DNA of 64,000 bases from Zoogloea sp041904905 (GCF_041904905.1 NZ_JAYRMI010000005.1:1-64000); one strand, 5' to 3'. Positions 1 to 10,345 are shown, numbered from the stretch's first letter. Numbers and translations: made by a program. Notes: a model not told the origin generated them from the letters alone.

Positions 1-40
1 CGACAATCCCAACGTCAGCCTGTCTGCACTCGCAGCCTGA

Positions 41-275
41 CTCGCTCTCCTGCCAAACCGGAGACGATGACCCGCCGACCGCTTCTGCTGACGCTTCTTA
101 CACCACGCACCGGGACACGATCCTGCCGGCCGCTGCTACCCACTTGTAAAGCCGCTGTTCGGATGTCTGAAAAGTATCCTGACGACCGTCTCTTCATGAA
201 CGACAGCAACCATTCTAGCGCATGGGCATTGCCGTCTGCGGCCGAGGAGCGGCCCCCTGAATAAGAGTGTAGGTC
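41..275. other. No recognisable gene; left edge of mobile region
   Basis: I see no convincing coding sequence here. Bases 2-40 could encode the last 12 residues of a plus-strand gene ending in a TGA at 38-40, but that is too short to identify. Short open frames on both strands have arginine/serine-rich composition typical of out-of-frame high-GC DNA. Confidence 0.5.
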
Positions 276-373
276 GGGCGCCTCGAAAAACCTCGTTCCC
301 CGAAATTTTGGCCTATAAAAATCAAAGTCTTATGGACCAATTTTGCAGAAATCAGGGGTTTTTCGAGGTGCCC
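276..373. mobile_element. 98-bp MITE-like element with IS5-type ends
   Basis: The element starts with GGGCGCCTCGAAAAACC at 276 and ends with the near-perfect reverse complement of that sequence at 355-373. It is flanked on both sides by GGTC (272-275 and 374-377), a 4-bp target duplication as produced by several IS5 subgroups. The inner sequence is AT-rich and has no open reading frame. The same end sequence, GGGCACCTCGAATAACCC, recurs at 2962-2979 next to an IS5-type transposase fragment, which suggests that a related transposase mobilised this element in trans. The IR and TSD are seen directly; mobility is inferred. Confidence 0.6.
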
Positions 374-489
374 GGTCGTGCTCGGTAAAGCCAGGGTCAT
401 GAAGCCAGCTTGATGCCTATAACCAAGCGAGCCAAGCTCGCCGGGCCCCAAAACTTGAGGGCGCGGGCCGCGCCCTGCCCGGAACGCAG

Positions 490-513
490 AAGGGGCTGCG
501 ATCGCAGCCCCTT
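490..513. terminator. Perfect 24-nt palindrome, terminator-like
   Basis: The two 12-nt halves, AAGGGGCTGCGA and TCGCAGCCCCTT, pair perfectly with no spacer. There is no clear T-run on either side, so it may not be a strong intrinsic terminator. Before the IS at 521-1862 inserted, this hairpin lay shortly downstream of the minus-strand gene that ends at 1887, which fits a role at that gene's 3' end. The IS target duplication begins inside its 3' arm. Confidence 0.45.
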
Positions 514-520
514 CCTCACT

Positions 521-1862
521 CAATGCTCCCAACTTAAGCCCCCTTATATGCCAAATGCTGGTGCGGCTTGACGCGTGGTGGTCTGGGATAACTTCGCCCG
601 GGCTGGGTGTGGCAGCGGGCGCGTGAGATAGCGTCAAGCACGGTCTGTAGCGGGTTTCGGGCGTGTTCGAGCGCCAGGAGGCAGCCGGCGAGGATTGGTT
701 TGAGGGCACCCTGGGCGTAGGTTCGGTTGGGGCGGGAGGTGGCGTCGGGCGGCGCCGTTTCCGCGCTGAGCAACTGGCAGAGGTTATCGGCCAGAACCTT
801 GGCGGCGAAGTCCTACTGAAAGGCGAGATAGGTGAGCCCGCTGGGTGCCTCGAGGCACAGACGATGCTTGATCCGCTTGAAGGCCTCCTCGACCCGCCAG
901 CGGCGGTGATAGAGCGCCCCGAACTGCTCGGCCGGGTAGCGCCGGACGTCGAGTAGGTTGGTCATCAGCACGGGGATATTGCCGCTGGGGGTGACGTCGC
1001 GAATCAGCCGCACCGTAGTCGGAATGGTCTGGATCTCGTAGATCGACGCCTCGGCGGCGCGCGGTGCGGCCAGGGTCACCACCTGCTCGGGGGCGCCCGA
1101 GCGCAGGAAATCCGCGACACAGCGCCAGCCCCGGGTGTCGGCCCGCAGGCAAAAGCCCAGCCCCCGCTGCGCCAGGGACGCCACCATCGTGTTGCCGACA
1201 TAGCCGCGGTCGAGCACCAGCAGGTCGCGACCGGCATCGAGTTCGTCCAGCGCCTCGAACAGCATCTGGCGCTCCGAACCGTCGGCCGGATGCAGGCTCG
1301 CGTGCAGCGTCAGCTCGGCCCCGGGCAGAAACAGCGCGAAGGCGTAGTGATCGGCAGACAACTTGGCGTTGGCGCGGGTCGAGACGCGCAGCCGGGAGGC
1401 GTCGGCCGCCACGACGCGCAACCCGTTCCAGCGCGCCGCATCGATCCGCGGCTGGGCCAGCGCCAGCAGGTGCCGGCCGGCGAGCCGGAACAGCTCCGCC
1501 GAAAAACCACGTCGGGCCTTGCTGAACGCCTGGGCGCTGACCTCCCGGCTGCGGACCGTCATGCCCTTCAACTGGCCGAACAAGGCATCGAGTTCGGCCT
1601 GCACACTGGCGCACATCCCGGACATCATCATTGCCGCGATGCGCGGCAAGGTCAGGTGGCGATCGCGGGTAAAAGCGCCCGGGTGCAGCCGCACTTGATC
1701 AACCAGGGCGGGGTCGAGAAGAAACCTGGAAAACTCATCCAGCAGCGATTGGGGATCGAGTGTTTGAGTTCATATTGTCTATTTATCAATAACTTAACGG
1801 TATGAATTTTACCCGTGACGGCGCAGGTTCACAAGGGGTTTGGCGTTAAGTTGGGAGCATTG
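521..1862 (-). mobile_element. Complete IS4-family insertion sequence, 1342 bp
   Basis: Perfect 17-bp terminal inverted repeats, CAATGCTCCCAACTTAA at 521-537 and its complement at 1846-1862, bound the element. A 10-bp direct repeat CTTCCTCACT lies immediately outside at 511-520 and 1863-1872 and is the target-site duplication. Inside is one transposase frame on the minus strand that is interrupted by a stop codon. Intact ends and an identical TSD point to a fairly recent insertion. It sits beside the palindrome at 490-513, between the minus-strand gene ending at 1887 and that gene's probable terminator. Confidence 0.9.
534..1694 (-). pseudogene. IS4-family DDE transposase with in-frame amber codon
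   Basis: The product would be about 386 residues. The DDE core is visible: AADASRLRV, LVLDRGYVG, and the YREK-type signature YHRRWRVEEAFKRIKHRL near residues 265-285. At codon 294 (813-815) the frame reads CAG TAG GAC; the same frame then continues as DFAAKVLADNL to a stop at 534. Family members normally continue through this region, so this looks like a nonsense change (a CAG-to-TAG change is the simplest) rather than a frameshift. The frame is also open upstream to about 1769 (residues like LLDEFSRFLLDPALVDQV), so the true N-terminus is longer than the GTG at 1694 and may use a rare start. Whether the transposase still works, by readthrough or as a truncated form, cannot be told. Confidence 0.85.
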
Positions 1863-1886
1863 CTTCCTCACTCCCCCACTAACGAA

Positions 1887-2549
1887 TCACTCCCGCACCA
1901 AAAGCCGCTCCGTTTCCAGTCCTGGAAACCGTGCCTTCACGACCGTCAGGAACGCCATTACCTCCGGCGTCACCGGTGATACGTGCTCATGCAACTGCGA
2001 GCGCCCGGCGTTCTTCACGTCATGCACCTTCACCGGGTAGCCCACCTCGGTGAGCCAAGCGGCGAGCTTCGCTTGCGACAGGTCTGCGCCGTCCAGCCCC
2101 CACGCCCGCTGCACATAAGCGGTAAGGAAGGTCCGGATCGCCGTCCCGAGCATTCCAGTCCGCGCCGTCGCGTACACCTGCCCTGTGGGGCCGCGCAGGC
2201 GCTTCTGTTGTCCCTCGTCCGGCAGGCCCTCAACCTTGGCCGCAGCCACGTCCGACGCCTCCTGCAATGCCCGGAAGCGCGCCCGCCGCTGGTGGTTGCC
2301 CACGTAGAGCCCGTAGTACGCCTGCCAGTCGCTCCAGTCCGCCATGGTCTTGAGGCAATGCCCCGGCCGCACCCAGTTCCCGTCCTTGTCCTTCCCCCCC
2401 TCGCGCCAGCGGTCGAACAGCATCCGGGCCAGTCTGCCCTCGGCCACGTTGTCCCACGGTACAGTTGCAAAGGCCAGATGATCGACGCCGAGCGACTCGA
2501 TCCGGACCATGCGGGCATCGACCGGGCGGCGCTTGAAGTCGTACTCCAT
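1887..2549 (-). CDS. Hypothetical protein, probably 5'-truncated
   Basis: About 220 residues from the ATG at 2549; the frame stays open further upstream (to beyond 2618), where it runs into an ISAs1-like remnant read in another frame. The protein is soluble-looking, with no signal peptide or membrane segment, and has Trp- and Tyr-rich stretches (TMADWSDWQAYYGLYVGNHQ). I do not recognise a family. It lies in the island region; its downstream hairpin is now separated from it by the IS at 521-1862. It could be a plasmid or island accessory gene whose 5' end was lost. Confidence 0.5.
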   Translation of the reverse strand: MEYDFKRRPVDARMVRIESLGVDHLAFATVPWDNVAEGRLARMLFDRWREGGKDKDGNWVRPGHCLKTMADWSDWQAYYGLYVGNHQRRARFRALQEASDVAAAKVEGLPDEGQQKRLRGPTGQVYATARTGMLGTAIRTFLTAYVQRAWGLDGADLSQAKLAAWLTEVGYPVKVHDVKNAGRSQLHEHVSPVTPEVMAFLTVVKARFPGLETERLLVRE

Positions 2550-2564
2550 ATTGAGCCGCACCTC

Positions 2565-2679
2565 GGTATACCGCGACCGTGAGCAACTCGGACAGATCGT
2601 GCCTGACCTGCCGGGCACTGCGCGGGTCGGAGATCGAAACGAACCTCTGCGTGAGCGGCATCACTTCCCTCGTCTGCAT
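2565..2679 (-). pseudogene. ISAs1-type transposase N-terminal remnant
   Basis: The reading frame starting at 2679 gives about 38 residues resembling the N-terminal domain of ISAs1-family transposases: FVSISDPRSARQVRHDLSEL followed by LTVAV. Similarity then stops and the frame is displaced relative to the downstream gene at 1887-2549. I read this as a truncated IS fragment abutting another gene. Family assignment rests on the short DPR...RH.L.ELL pattern alone. Confidence 0.4.
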
Positions 2680-2777
2680 GAGAACCCCTAAAGACGAGGA
2701 AGCTACACAAAATCAGGAGCTGTGAACAGGGGCTTCGTAAATGCATGACCGTGAAAGAGGTTCAGGAGGCTGGTATG

Positions 2778-2921
2778 TCATGTAGGTGCGATAGCCCTGA
2801 CGATCTGGTCCGCATCCAGCTTGTGGAACTGCTGCTGTCGGTGCACTTCCTTCAAGTCGATGAAGCCGCTCTTGCGTAAGCCCCCGGCAAACCCATCTTC
2901 CTCCAGCCCCTTAGCTCGCTA
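2778..2921 (-). pseudogene. Unidentified short coding remnant
   Basis: Between stop codons at about 2919-2921 and 2778-2780 the minus strand encodes 46 residues with normal protein-like composition, including LRKSGFIDLKEVHRQQQF and a C-terminal DADQIVRAIAPT. No start codon is evident near the 5' end, so it appears to be the tail of a lost gene. I cannot assign a family. Confidence 0.25.
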
Positions 2922-2961
2922 ACCATAGTGTTCACTACGCACTAGAAGTGGACACTTACAT

Positions 2962-3360
2962 GGGCACCTCGAATAACCCGACGTTTTCAGTAGAATCCGC
3001 CACGCAACGATGAACGCGACCGAATTCGGTTCAACTGCTCCGACAACGCACCGGTTTTCCCGGCGGTGTTGCCCGTTTTTGCCTCGAATCGCCTAGGGCC
3101 GCCGCGATTCGGCCCATTTCGGGCGTCAGAAGGCCTTGATTCCAGCCTTCTGGAAATAAACCAGCCGCTTCAGGTTGTAGCAGGCCGCCATCATCGTCAT
3201 CGCAAAATTCGCCCGTGCCTGGCCGATGGTGCGAAGCAACTTGCCGCCCATCTGCTCTACGGCCCCGAACACGTGCTCGACTCGCGCCCGCGTCCTGGCG
3301 ATGCGCTTGTTGCGCCGCTGCTGGCACTCGGACAGCGGCTTGTTCCGGTGTCGGTGGCGC
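2962..3360 (-). mobile_element. Truncated IS5-family element (3' part)
   Basis: The left terminal repeat GGGCACCTCGAATAACCC is at 2962-2979. The minus-strand frame ending at 3126 carries the C-terminal third of an IS5-family transposase: HRNKPLSE, RVEHVFGAVEQMGGKLLRTI, and a closing AACYNLKRLVYFQ. Similarity ends near 3360, where an IS66 fragment on the opposite strand takes over. The N-terminal DDE region and the other end are missing, so the element is dead. An open frame extends to 3488 but that part is not transposase-like. Confidence 0.75.
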
Positions 3361-3503
3361 CGCTCGACATGCGCGCTGGCATGGACACGCTCCTCGCCCA
3401 AGTAGTGCGGGTCTTCGGCGAAGCGCGCCCGCATCACGCCTACCTCTTCGCCAACCGGCGCGGCACCCGGATGAAGGTGCTGATCCACGACGGCCAGGGG
3501 ATC
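3345..3503 (+). pseudogene. IS66-type TnpB (Orf2) fragment
   Basis: The plus-strand frame encodes VSVAPLDMRAGMDTLLAQVV, then YLFANRRGTRMKVLIHDGQG. This is the first half of the IS66 accessory protein TnpB (usually about 115 residues), with its DMR.GMD.L and NRR..R.KVL..DG signatures. Similarity stops right after HDGQGI at about 3503 and the reading frame runs on into unrelated sequence. The IS5 remnant lies on its left and an FGE-like remnant on its right, so three partial genes are joined within 600 bp. Confidence 0.65.
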
Positions 3504-3514
3504 CCTCCCGACGT

Positions 3515-3850
3515 GAAGGCAGCGAGTTCCGTGTGCTGCGCGGTGGGGCCTGGAGCCACTATCCGATTAGCTGCCGCGCTGCCTACCGCTTCAAAAGTTC
3601 GCTCGACCTCCGTCACTACGTCATCGGCTTTCGGTTGTGTCGTGGCTCCCCCATCGATCTGCGGGACGCTGCGTCGCTGGGCGCTGAATCGCTGAGCCGC
3701 CGCCCGCCGTTTTTCGGCCGATCCCTGCCTCAGCCTAGGCATTCGGCAGGTCTTGGCAGACAGGCCACAGGGGTGGGTACAGCCCTCCCGGGCCGCACTC
3801 CGAGCAGAACACGACGAGTGATTTGCGTTAACCCGACGGTCAAGGTATAG
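3515..3850 (+). pseudogene. C-terminal remnant of FGE-sulfatase (C-type lectin fold) protein
   Basis: From 3515 the plus strand encodes GSEFRVLRGGAW, then CRAAYR, then IGFRLCR near 3650. These are the last conserved blocks of formylglycine-generating-enzyme/SUMF1-like domains (R.LRGGSW, CR.A.R, .GFRL). Everything upstream of the RGG block is missing, replaced by the IS66 fragment. The frame continues with low-complexity residues to a stop at 3850, so the true stop has probably been lost or shifted. Between the conserved anchors many codons are of NNC type (AGC, CAC, TAC, TTC, CTC, CTC, CAC, TAC, GTC), the pattern expected if AAC codons had been mutagenised at adenines, as in diversity-generating retroelement targets. 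No reverse transcriptase or template repeat is seen in the window. Confidence 0.55.
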
Positions 3851-4041
3851 TTGCGGACCCTGCAGTTGATTGAAACGACGGTTGTGACAACTTTTGTGAA
3901 TGCGGCTCCCGAAATCGGGGAAGACTGTCACAAGAGCGGTGTTAAAAGATTTCTTATAAATCAACAGATTATGATCTGTTTGACGTTTAAGACCAGTCTT
4001 GTGACACCTGGCTACGATTAACATTGATGTTAATCATCAGC
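3851..4041. other. AT-rich repeat cluster, probable island attachment region
   Basis: This stretch has no gene and is clearly AT-richer than the rest of the window. It holds several inverted repeats: TGTCACAAG (3926-3934) with CTTGTGACA (3998-4006); AACAGAT/ATCTGTT around a 4-nt loop (3963-3980); and GATTAACAT/ATGTTAATC around TG (4016-4035). TTGTGACA also occurs at 3882-3889. The cluster ends directly at the tRNA fragment at 4042. Arrays like this beside a tRNA scar are typical of integrase or excisionase arm sites, but no integrase gene is present here. The repeats are seen; the function is inferred. Confidence 0.5.
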
Positions 4042-4086
<45 letters not shown>

Positions 4087-4097
4087 GTTTAAAGCAG

Positions 4098-4127
4098 GGC
4101 CCAATCACTCAGGTGGTTGGGCCTTTT
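4098..4127 (+). terminator. Intrinsic terminator of the tRNA-fMet locus
   Basis: GGCCCAA (4098-4104) pairs with TTGGGCC (4117-4123) and is followed by TTTT. It lies 11 bp after the CCA end of the tRNA fragment, in the tRNA's orientation. On the other strand it also lies downstream of the histidine kinase gene that ends at 4176, so it may serve both directions. Confidence 0.75.
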
Positions 4128-4175
4128 GCTTTGGGGTGCCGATCTGCGGTGAGGGTTGGCGCCGGGCCGCCCGGT

Positions 4176-6884
<2,709 letters not shown>

Positions 6885-7046
6885 CGGGTGTTCTCCAGGA
6901 AAAGCTCTGTCGCGCAGGGTTTGGCCGAAGGCCGGGCTGGGTTGGATGCGCGATGGCAGTGACCTCCGGCGTGTGGATAGTCACCATTACGGAAGCGGAC
7001 GGTGAAAGGTTTAGGCTCCCGTCGCGGGCCGCTCGGGGCCGGCGCC

Positions 7047-7634
7047 TCAGCGGCTGGCGCGCACCTGCGCGGCGAAGGCCAGCGCGTCGGGGATGAACGC
7101 GAAGAAGTCGGCCTGCAGCCCGTCGAAGGCGGCGTGCAGCTCGTCGCCGGCACCCGCCAGGGGGTTGGGCCGGTGCAAGCGGAAGCGCGCCATGCGGTCG
7201 AGGGCGAGGGCCACGTTGGCGGCGTCGCGGTAGCTGGCCAGCCAGTCGTGGGCGGCCATCCGTTCAAAGACCGGCGCAAAGCTGGCGGGCAGCGGTTCGG
7301 CGCAGGCGGCGATCAGGCGGTAGGTGTCGGCGGTGAAGCCGGCGAGGGGCTCCGGGCTGAAGTGCGCCCAGTGGAGGGCGAGGAGGTGGTCGTAGAACAT
7401 GTCGACCATCACCCCGCTCACCCGCCGGCGGGCGTCGCTGATCCGGGCCCGGCTGCGCCGGAAGGCCGGGTGGCTGTCGGCAAAGCTGTCGATGCGCCGG
7501 TGCAGCGACACGCCGGCGGCAAGCGCGTCTCCCAGGCCGGCCGGGAGCGGCCCCTTGACGAAGTCGCCGATCACCCCGCCGATCCGGTCGGCTGCGAGCG
7601 GCCCGGCGAGATAGGCGTGGGCAAGGTAGTTCAT
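7047..7634 (-). CDS. acpH: Acyl carrier protein phosphodiesterase
   Basis: The 195-residue product matches the AcpH/DUF479 family, which removes the 4'-phosphopantetheine arm from holo-ACP in the cytoplasm. The N-terminal MNYLAHAYLAG and the block GDFVKGPLP, followed by a conserved HRRIDSFAD and FYDHLLALHW, carry the His and Asp residues expected of this HD-like hydrolase family. Length is normal for the family (about 190-200). It is separated by about 70 bp from the Lrp-type regulator upstream on the same strand, so the two could be co-transcribed. Confidence 0.85.
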   Translation of the reverse strand: MNYLAHAYLAGPLAADRIGGVIGDFVKGPLPAGLGDALAAGVSLHRRIDSFADSHPAFRRSRARISDARRRVSGVMVDMFYDHLLALHWAHFSPEPLAGFTADTYRLIAACAEPLPASFAPVFERMAAHDWLASYRDAANVALALDRMARFRLHRPNPLAGAGDELHAAFDGLQADFFAFIPDALAFAAQVRASR

Positions 7635-7703
7635 GGCGCGCTGGAGGCTGGGGGTGGATCGCCGCCCGCCGCCATTGTGCGCCAGGTGCGTCGCCCGTGG
7701 GGG

Positions 7704-8165
7704 TCAGGCGCGCAGGTACTGGGTTTCCTTGAGTTCCTCCATCACCACGTAGCTGCGCTGCAGGGTGACGCCGGGGAGGTAGCGGTGCAGGGTGCACAGC
7801 AGGTCGTGGTAGTCCTCCAGGGCGCCCAGGCGGGCCTTGAGGAGGTAGTCGAAATCCCCCGACACCAGATGGCATTCGATGATCTCGTCCAGCTTGTCGA
7901 TGGACTGGCGGATCTCGTCGAGCACCTGGGGGGATTTGTTGGCGATGCGGATCTCGATGAACACCAGCACCCGCAGGCCGAGGGCGACCGGATTCACCCG
8001 GGCGTGGTAGCCCGAGATGATGCCGTCCCGCTCCAGGCGGCGGACGCGTTCGGTGCATGGGGTGGCGGACAGCCCAATCTGGGCAGCCAGCTCGGTCATG
8101 GTGATGCGGCCGTCCTGCTGGAGGGCGTGGAGGATCTTGCGGTCGATGGGGTCGAGGGGGCGCAT
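7704..8165 (-). CDS. Lrp/AsnC family transcriptional regulator
   Basis: The 153-residue protein has an N-terminal winged HTH (residues about 5-60, with DRKILHALQQDGRITMTELA and LSATPCTERVRRLERDGII) and a C-terminal RAM ligand-binding domain with VSGDFDYLLKA. This is close to the Lrp branch that responds to amino acids, especially leucine. No amino-acid metabolism gene is adjacent, except that dadA lies elsewhere in the window. I leave out the gene symbol because the global Lrp cannot be told from local paralogues by sequence alone. Confidence 0.9.
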   Translation of the reverse strand: MRPLDPIDRKILHALQQDGRITMTELAAQIGLSATPCTERVRRLERDGIISGYHARVNPVALGLRVLVFIEIRIANKSPQVLDEIRQSIDKLDEIIECHLVSGDFDYLLKARLGALEDYHDLLCTLHRYLPGVTLQRSYVVMEELKETQYLRA

Positions 8166-8225
8166 GGAATGGGCGTGCTCTCTGGGCGGGTGGGGGCAGG
8201 GCGACGGTGCGCCCTGCCGGTGGGT

Positions 8226-8750
8226 TTAGCGGCGCTTGCCGGCAGGGGCGTCGGCAGGCGGCGGGCCGGCGCGACGGGGGCCGTCGGCGTCGAACTGGGC
8301 CTTCAGCTCGTCGGCCTTCTTGCGCTGCTCGGGGGTGAGCAGCTGGTAGATCCGGTTGGCGCCGGCGGCCCGCATCTGGGCGATGGCGGCCATGGCCTGG
8401 GCTTCGGTCTCGGCCAGGGCCTTCACCCGGGCTTCGTCGTAGTTGCCCGAGAAGCTGAGGGCGCGCAGGTCGGCATGGGCCTTGCGGGCTTCCTTGGCCT
8501 TCTCGCGGAGCGCCGGGGCCTGCTCGTGCATGAGCTTGAAGATCTGGTCGCGCTGGGCCTCGGTCAGCTTGAGTTCGCGCACGAACGGGGGCATGGGCAT
8601 GCCGCCCTCGAAGTGGTCCATGCCACCGCGCATGCCGAAGTGGTGGGCGCCGTGCCCCTCGCAGCGGGGGCCGCCGTCCATGGCCTGGGCGGCGAAGGGG
8701 AGGGTGGCGACGAGGGCCAGGGGAAGCAGGAGCTTGTTGCGGAGTTTCAT
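8226..8750 (-). CDS. Spy/CpxP-like periplasmic chaperone
   Basis: The 174-residue protein has a signal peptide ending near AQA (residue 23), a His/Gly/Met-rich segment (residues 25-55) that could bind metal, and a helical domain with two LTxxQ motifs (LTEAQRDQ and LTPEQRKK), the signature of the Spy/CpxP family. The C-terminus is basic and proline-rich. Spy is an ATP-independent chaperone induced by envelope stress through Cpx and Bae. A GTAAA-N5-GTAAA box about 105 bp upstream and the cpxRA-like genes nearby support regulation by that system. Spy and CpxP paralogues cannot be separated with confidence. Confidence 0.85.
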   Translation of the reverse strand: MKLRNKLLLPLALVATLPFAAQAMDGGPRCEGHGAHHFGMRGGMDHFEGGMPMPPFVRELKLTEAQRDQIFKLMHEQAPALREKAKEARKAHADLRALSFSGNYDEARVKALAETEAQAMAAIAQMRAAGANRIYQLLTPEQRKKADELKAQFDADGPRRAGPPPADAPAGKRR

Positions 8751-8833
8751 GGCGTTTCCTTGTGAGCGTCGGTTGTCGGATCGGGCTGGCGGTGGGGCTT
8801 GCCCGACGGGATGAAATTTCCCACTCCCCCGCG

Positions 8834-10345
8834 TTAATGGCGGTTGTCGGCGGGTAAATGCGGGTAAAGGGAGTGCTCCGGTTTGTTACCGCGTGCGCCG
8901 CCGGGGGCGCTGCGCGTCTCGCGCTCGCGGGTGCGCAGCGCCTGCAGGCGGGCTTCGACGATCTGGCGCTCGGGGCTGTCGTCGTCGGTGTCCTTCAGGG
9001 CGAGCTGGAGCTGCTCCAGCGCCGCCTTGGCGTCGCCCGAGAGGGCGTAGTACTCGCCCTGGTGACGGTGGGACTGGAGCGGCTGGCCCAGCGCGGCCCA
9101 GGCTTCGGCGGCCTGGCGGTGGAGGGTGGCGTCGGCGGGCCGGCGCGCGAGCTGGGCGTCGAGGAAGGCGATGGCGGCCCGGTGGTCGCCGCCGCGGATG
9201 AGCAGGGCGGGGTAGTCGTACACGAGCTGGATGTGATCCGGGTAGCGCTTGAGGGCGGCCTCGAGGCGGGCCCGGGCGGCGGCGTCGCGGCCCGACTGGC
9301 TGAGGATCTGGCCGGCCAGGGCTTCGAGCATGGGGTGGCGGAAGCCGTCGCGGACGAGGCCGTCGAGGGTGGCTTCGGCGGCGCTGAAGTGGCCGGCCCG
9401 CAGCTGGGCCGCGGCGAGGCCGTAACGGGCGGCGCTGCGGTCGCGGTGGCGGCCTTCGGCGAGTTCGGCGGCGAGGCGCTGCTCGGCGTCGCGGGGCGTG
9501 CCTTCGTAGCTGCGCACCAGGGCGCGGGCGAGGTGGTAGTCCTGGCTGTCGGGCACCTGGCGGTAGGGCTGGGCGAAGGCGCGGTCTTCGGCTTCGGCCA
9601 CCCGCTGGGCGGTGAGCGGGTGGGTGCGCAGCCAGGCCGGGGTGGTGCCGGCCTCCACCAGCCGGGTGCGCTGCTGGAGGCGCTCGAAGAAGCTGGCCAT
9701 CGCCCGCGGGTCGAAGCCGGCGCGCACCAGCAGCTGAAAGCCGATCCGGTCGGCCTCCTGCTCGTGCTCGCGGGTGTAGTCGATCATGCTCTGCTGCTGG
9801 GCCGCGGTGGCGCCGGTGGCGGCGGCCATGGCGGCCTGCCCGTTGCCGGTGCCGGCGGCGAGGATGGCGGCGACCATCGCGGCCATCGACAGCATCTGGC
9901 CGCCCGACTGGGCGGCGATCTGCCGGGCGATGTGGTGCTGGCCGACGTGGCTGATCTCGTGGGCCAGCACCGAGGCGAGTTCGCTCTCGCTCTGGGTGGC
10001 GGCGATGAGCCCGGTGTGCACGCCGATGTGGCCGCCGGGCAGGGCGAAGGCGTTGAGCTGGTTGGAATCGACCGCGAAGAAGCGGAAGGGCTGGCCGGCC
10101 AGATCGGGGTCGGTGGCCACCAGGCGATGACCGAGGGCGTCCAGGTAGGCGTCGATCTCGGGGTCGTCCAGCATTGCGCCGGCTGCCTTCAGGCTGCGCA
10201 TCGTCTGTTCGCCCAGGGCGTGCTCGCTCTGGCGGGAGAGGGTGCTTTCGGCGGCGTCGCCCAGATCGGGCAGGCTCGCGGCCCGCGTGCCGGTGCAGAA
10301 GGCGAAGGCGGTGACGAGGGCGATCAGGCGGAGGCGTCGGGGCAT
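8834..10345 (-). CDS. bepA: M48 family periplasmic metalloprotease with TPR domain (BepA-like)
   Basis: The 503-residue protein has a signal peptide (first 22 residues, ending TRAAS), a zinc-protease core with HEISHVGQHH and the downstream ligand region HEQEADRIGFQL, then a C-terminal half of TPR-like alanine-rich helices. This layout and length are those of BepA/YfgC, which degrades or chaperones misfolded LptD and other outer-membrane proteins. It stands between the spy-like gene and cpxRA; the shared divergent intergenic region (10346-10515) contains three GTAAA repeats. Other M48-TPR paralogues exist, so the exact orthology is probable, not certain. Confidence 0.8.
   Translation of the reverse strand: MPRRLRLIALVTAFAFCTGTRAASLPDLGDAAESTLSRQSEHALGEQTMRSLKAAGAMLDDPEIDAYLDALGHRLVATDPDLAGQPFRFFAVDSNQLNAFALPGGHIGVHTGLIAATQSESELASVLAHEISHVGQHHIARQIAAQSGGQMLSMAAMVAAILAAGTGNGQAAMAAATGATAAQQQSMIDYTREHEQEADRIGFQLLVRAGFDPRAMASFFERLQQRTRLVEAGTTPAWLRTHPLTAQRVAEAEDRAFAQPYRQVPDSQDYHLARALVRSYEGTPRDAEQRLAAELAEGRHRDRSAARYGLAAAQLRAGHFSAAEATLDGLVRDGFRHPMLEALAGQILSQSGRDAAARARLEAALKRYPDHIQLVYDYPALLIRGGDHRAAIAFLDAQLARRPADATLHRQAAEAWAALGQPLQSHRHQGEYYALSGDAKAALEQLQLALKDTDDDSPERQIVEARLQALRTRERETRSAPGGARGNKPEHSLYPHLPADNRH
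8854..8868. promoter_or_regulatory. CpxR-type box upstream of the spy-like gene
   Basis: GTAAA at 8854-8858 and again at 8864-8868, separated by five bases, exactly fit the CpxR consensus GTAAA-N5-GTAAA. The box lies about 105 bp upstream of the spy-like start, inside the last codons of the bepA-like gene. CpxR boxes act in either orientation. The match is seen; binding is inferred. Confidence 0.5.

Noticed and set aside
3126..3488. A full 120-residue protein on the minus strand
   Set aside because: Only the part below about 3360 is IS5 transposase; the rest is antisense to the IS66 fragment, so it is not a real gene.
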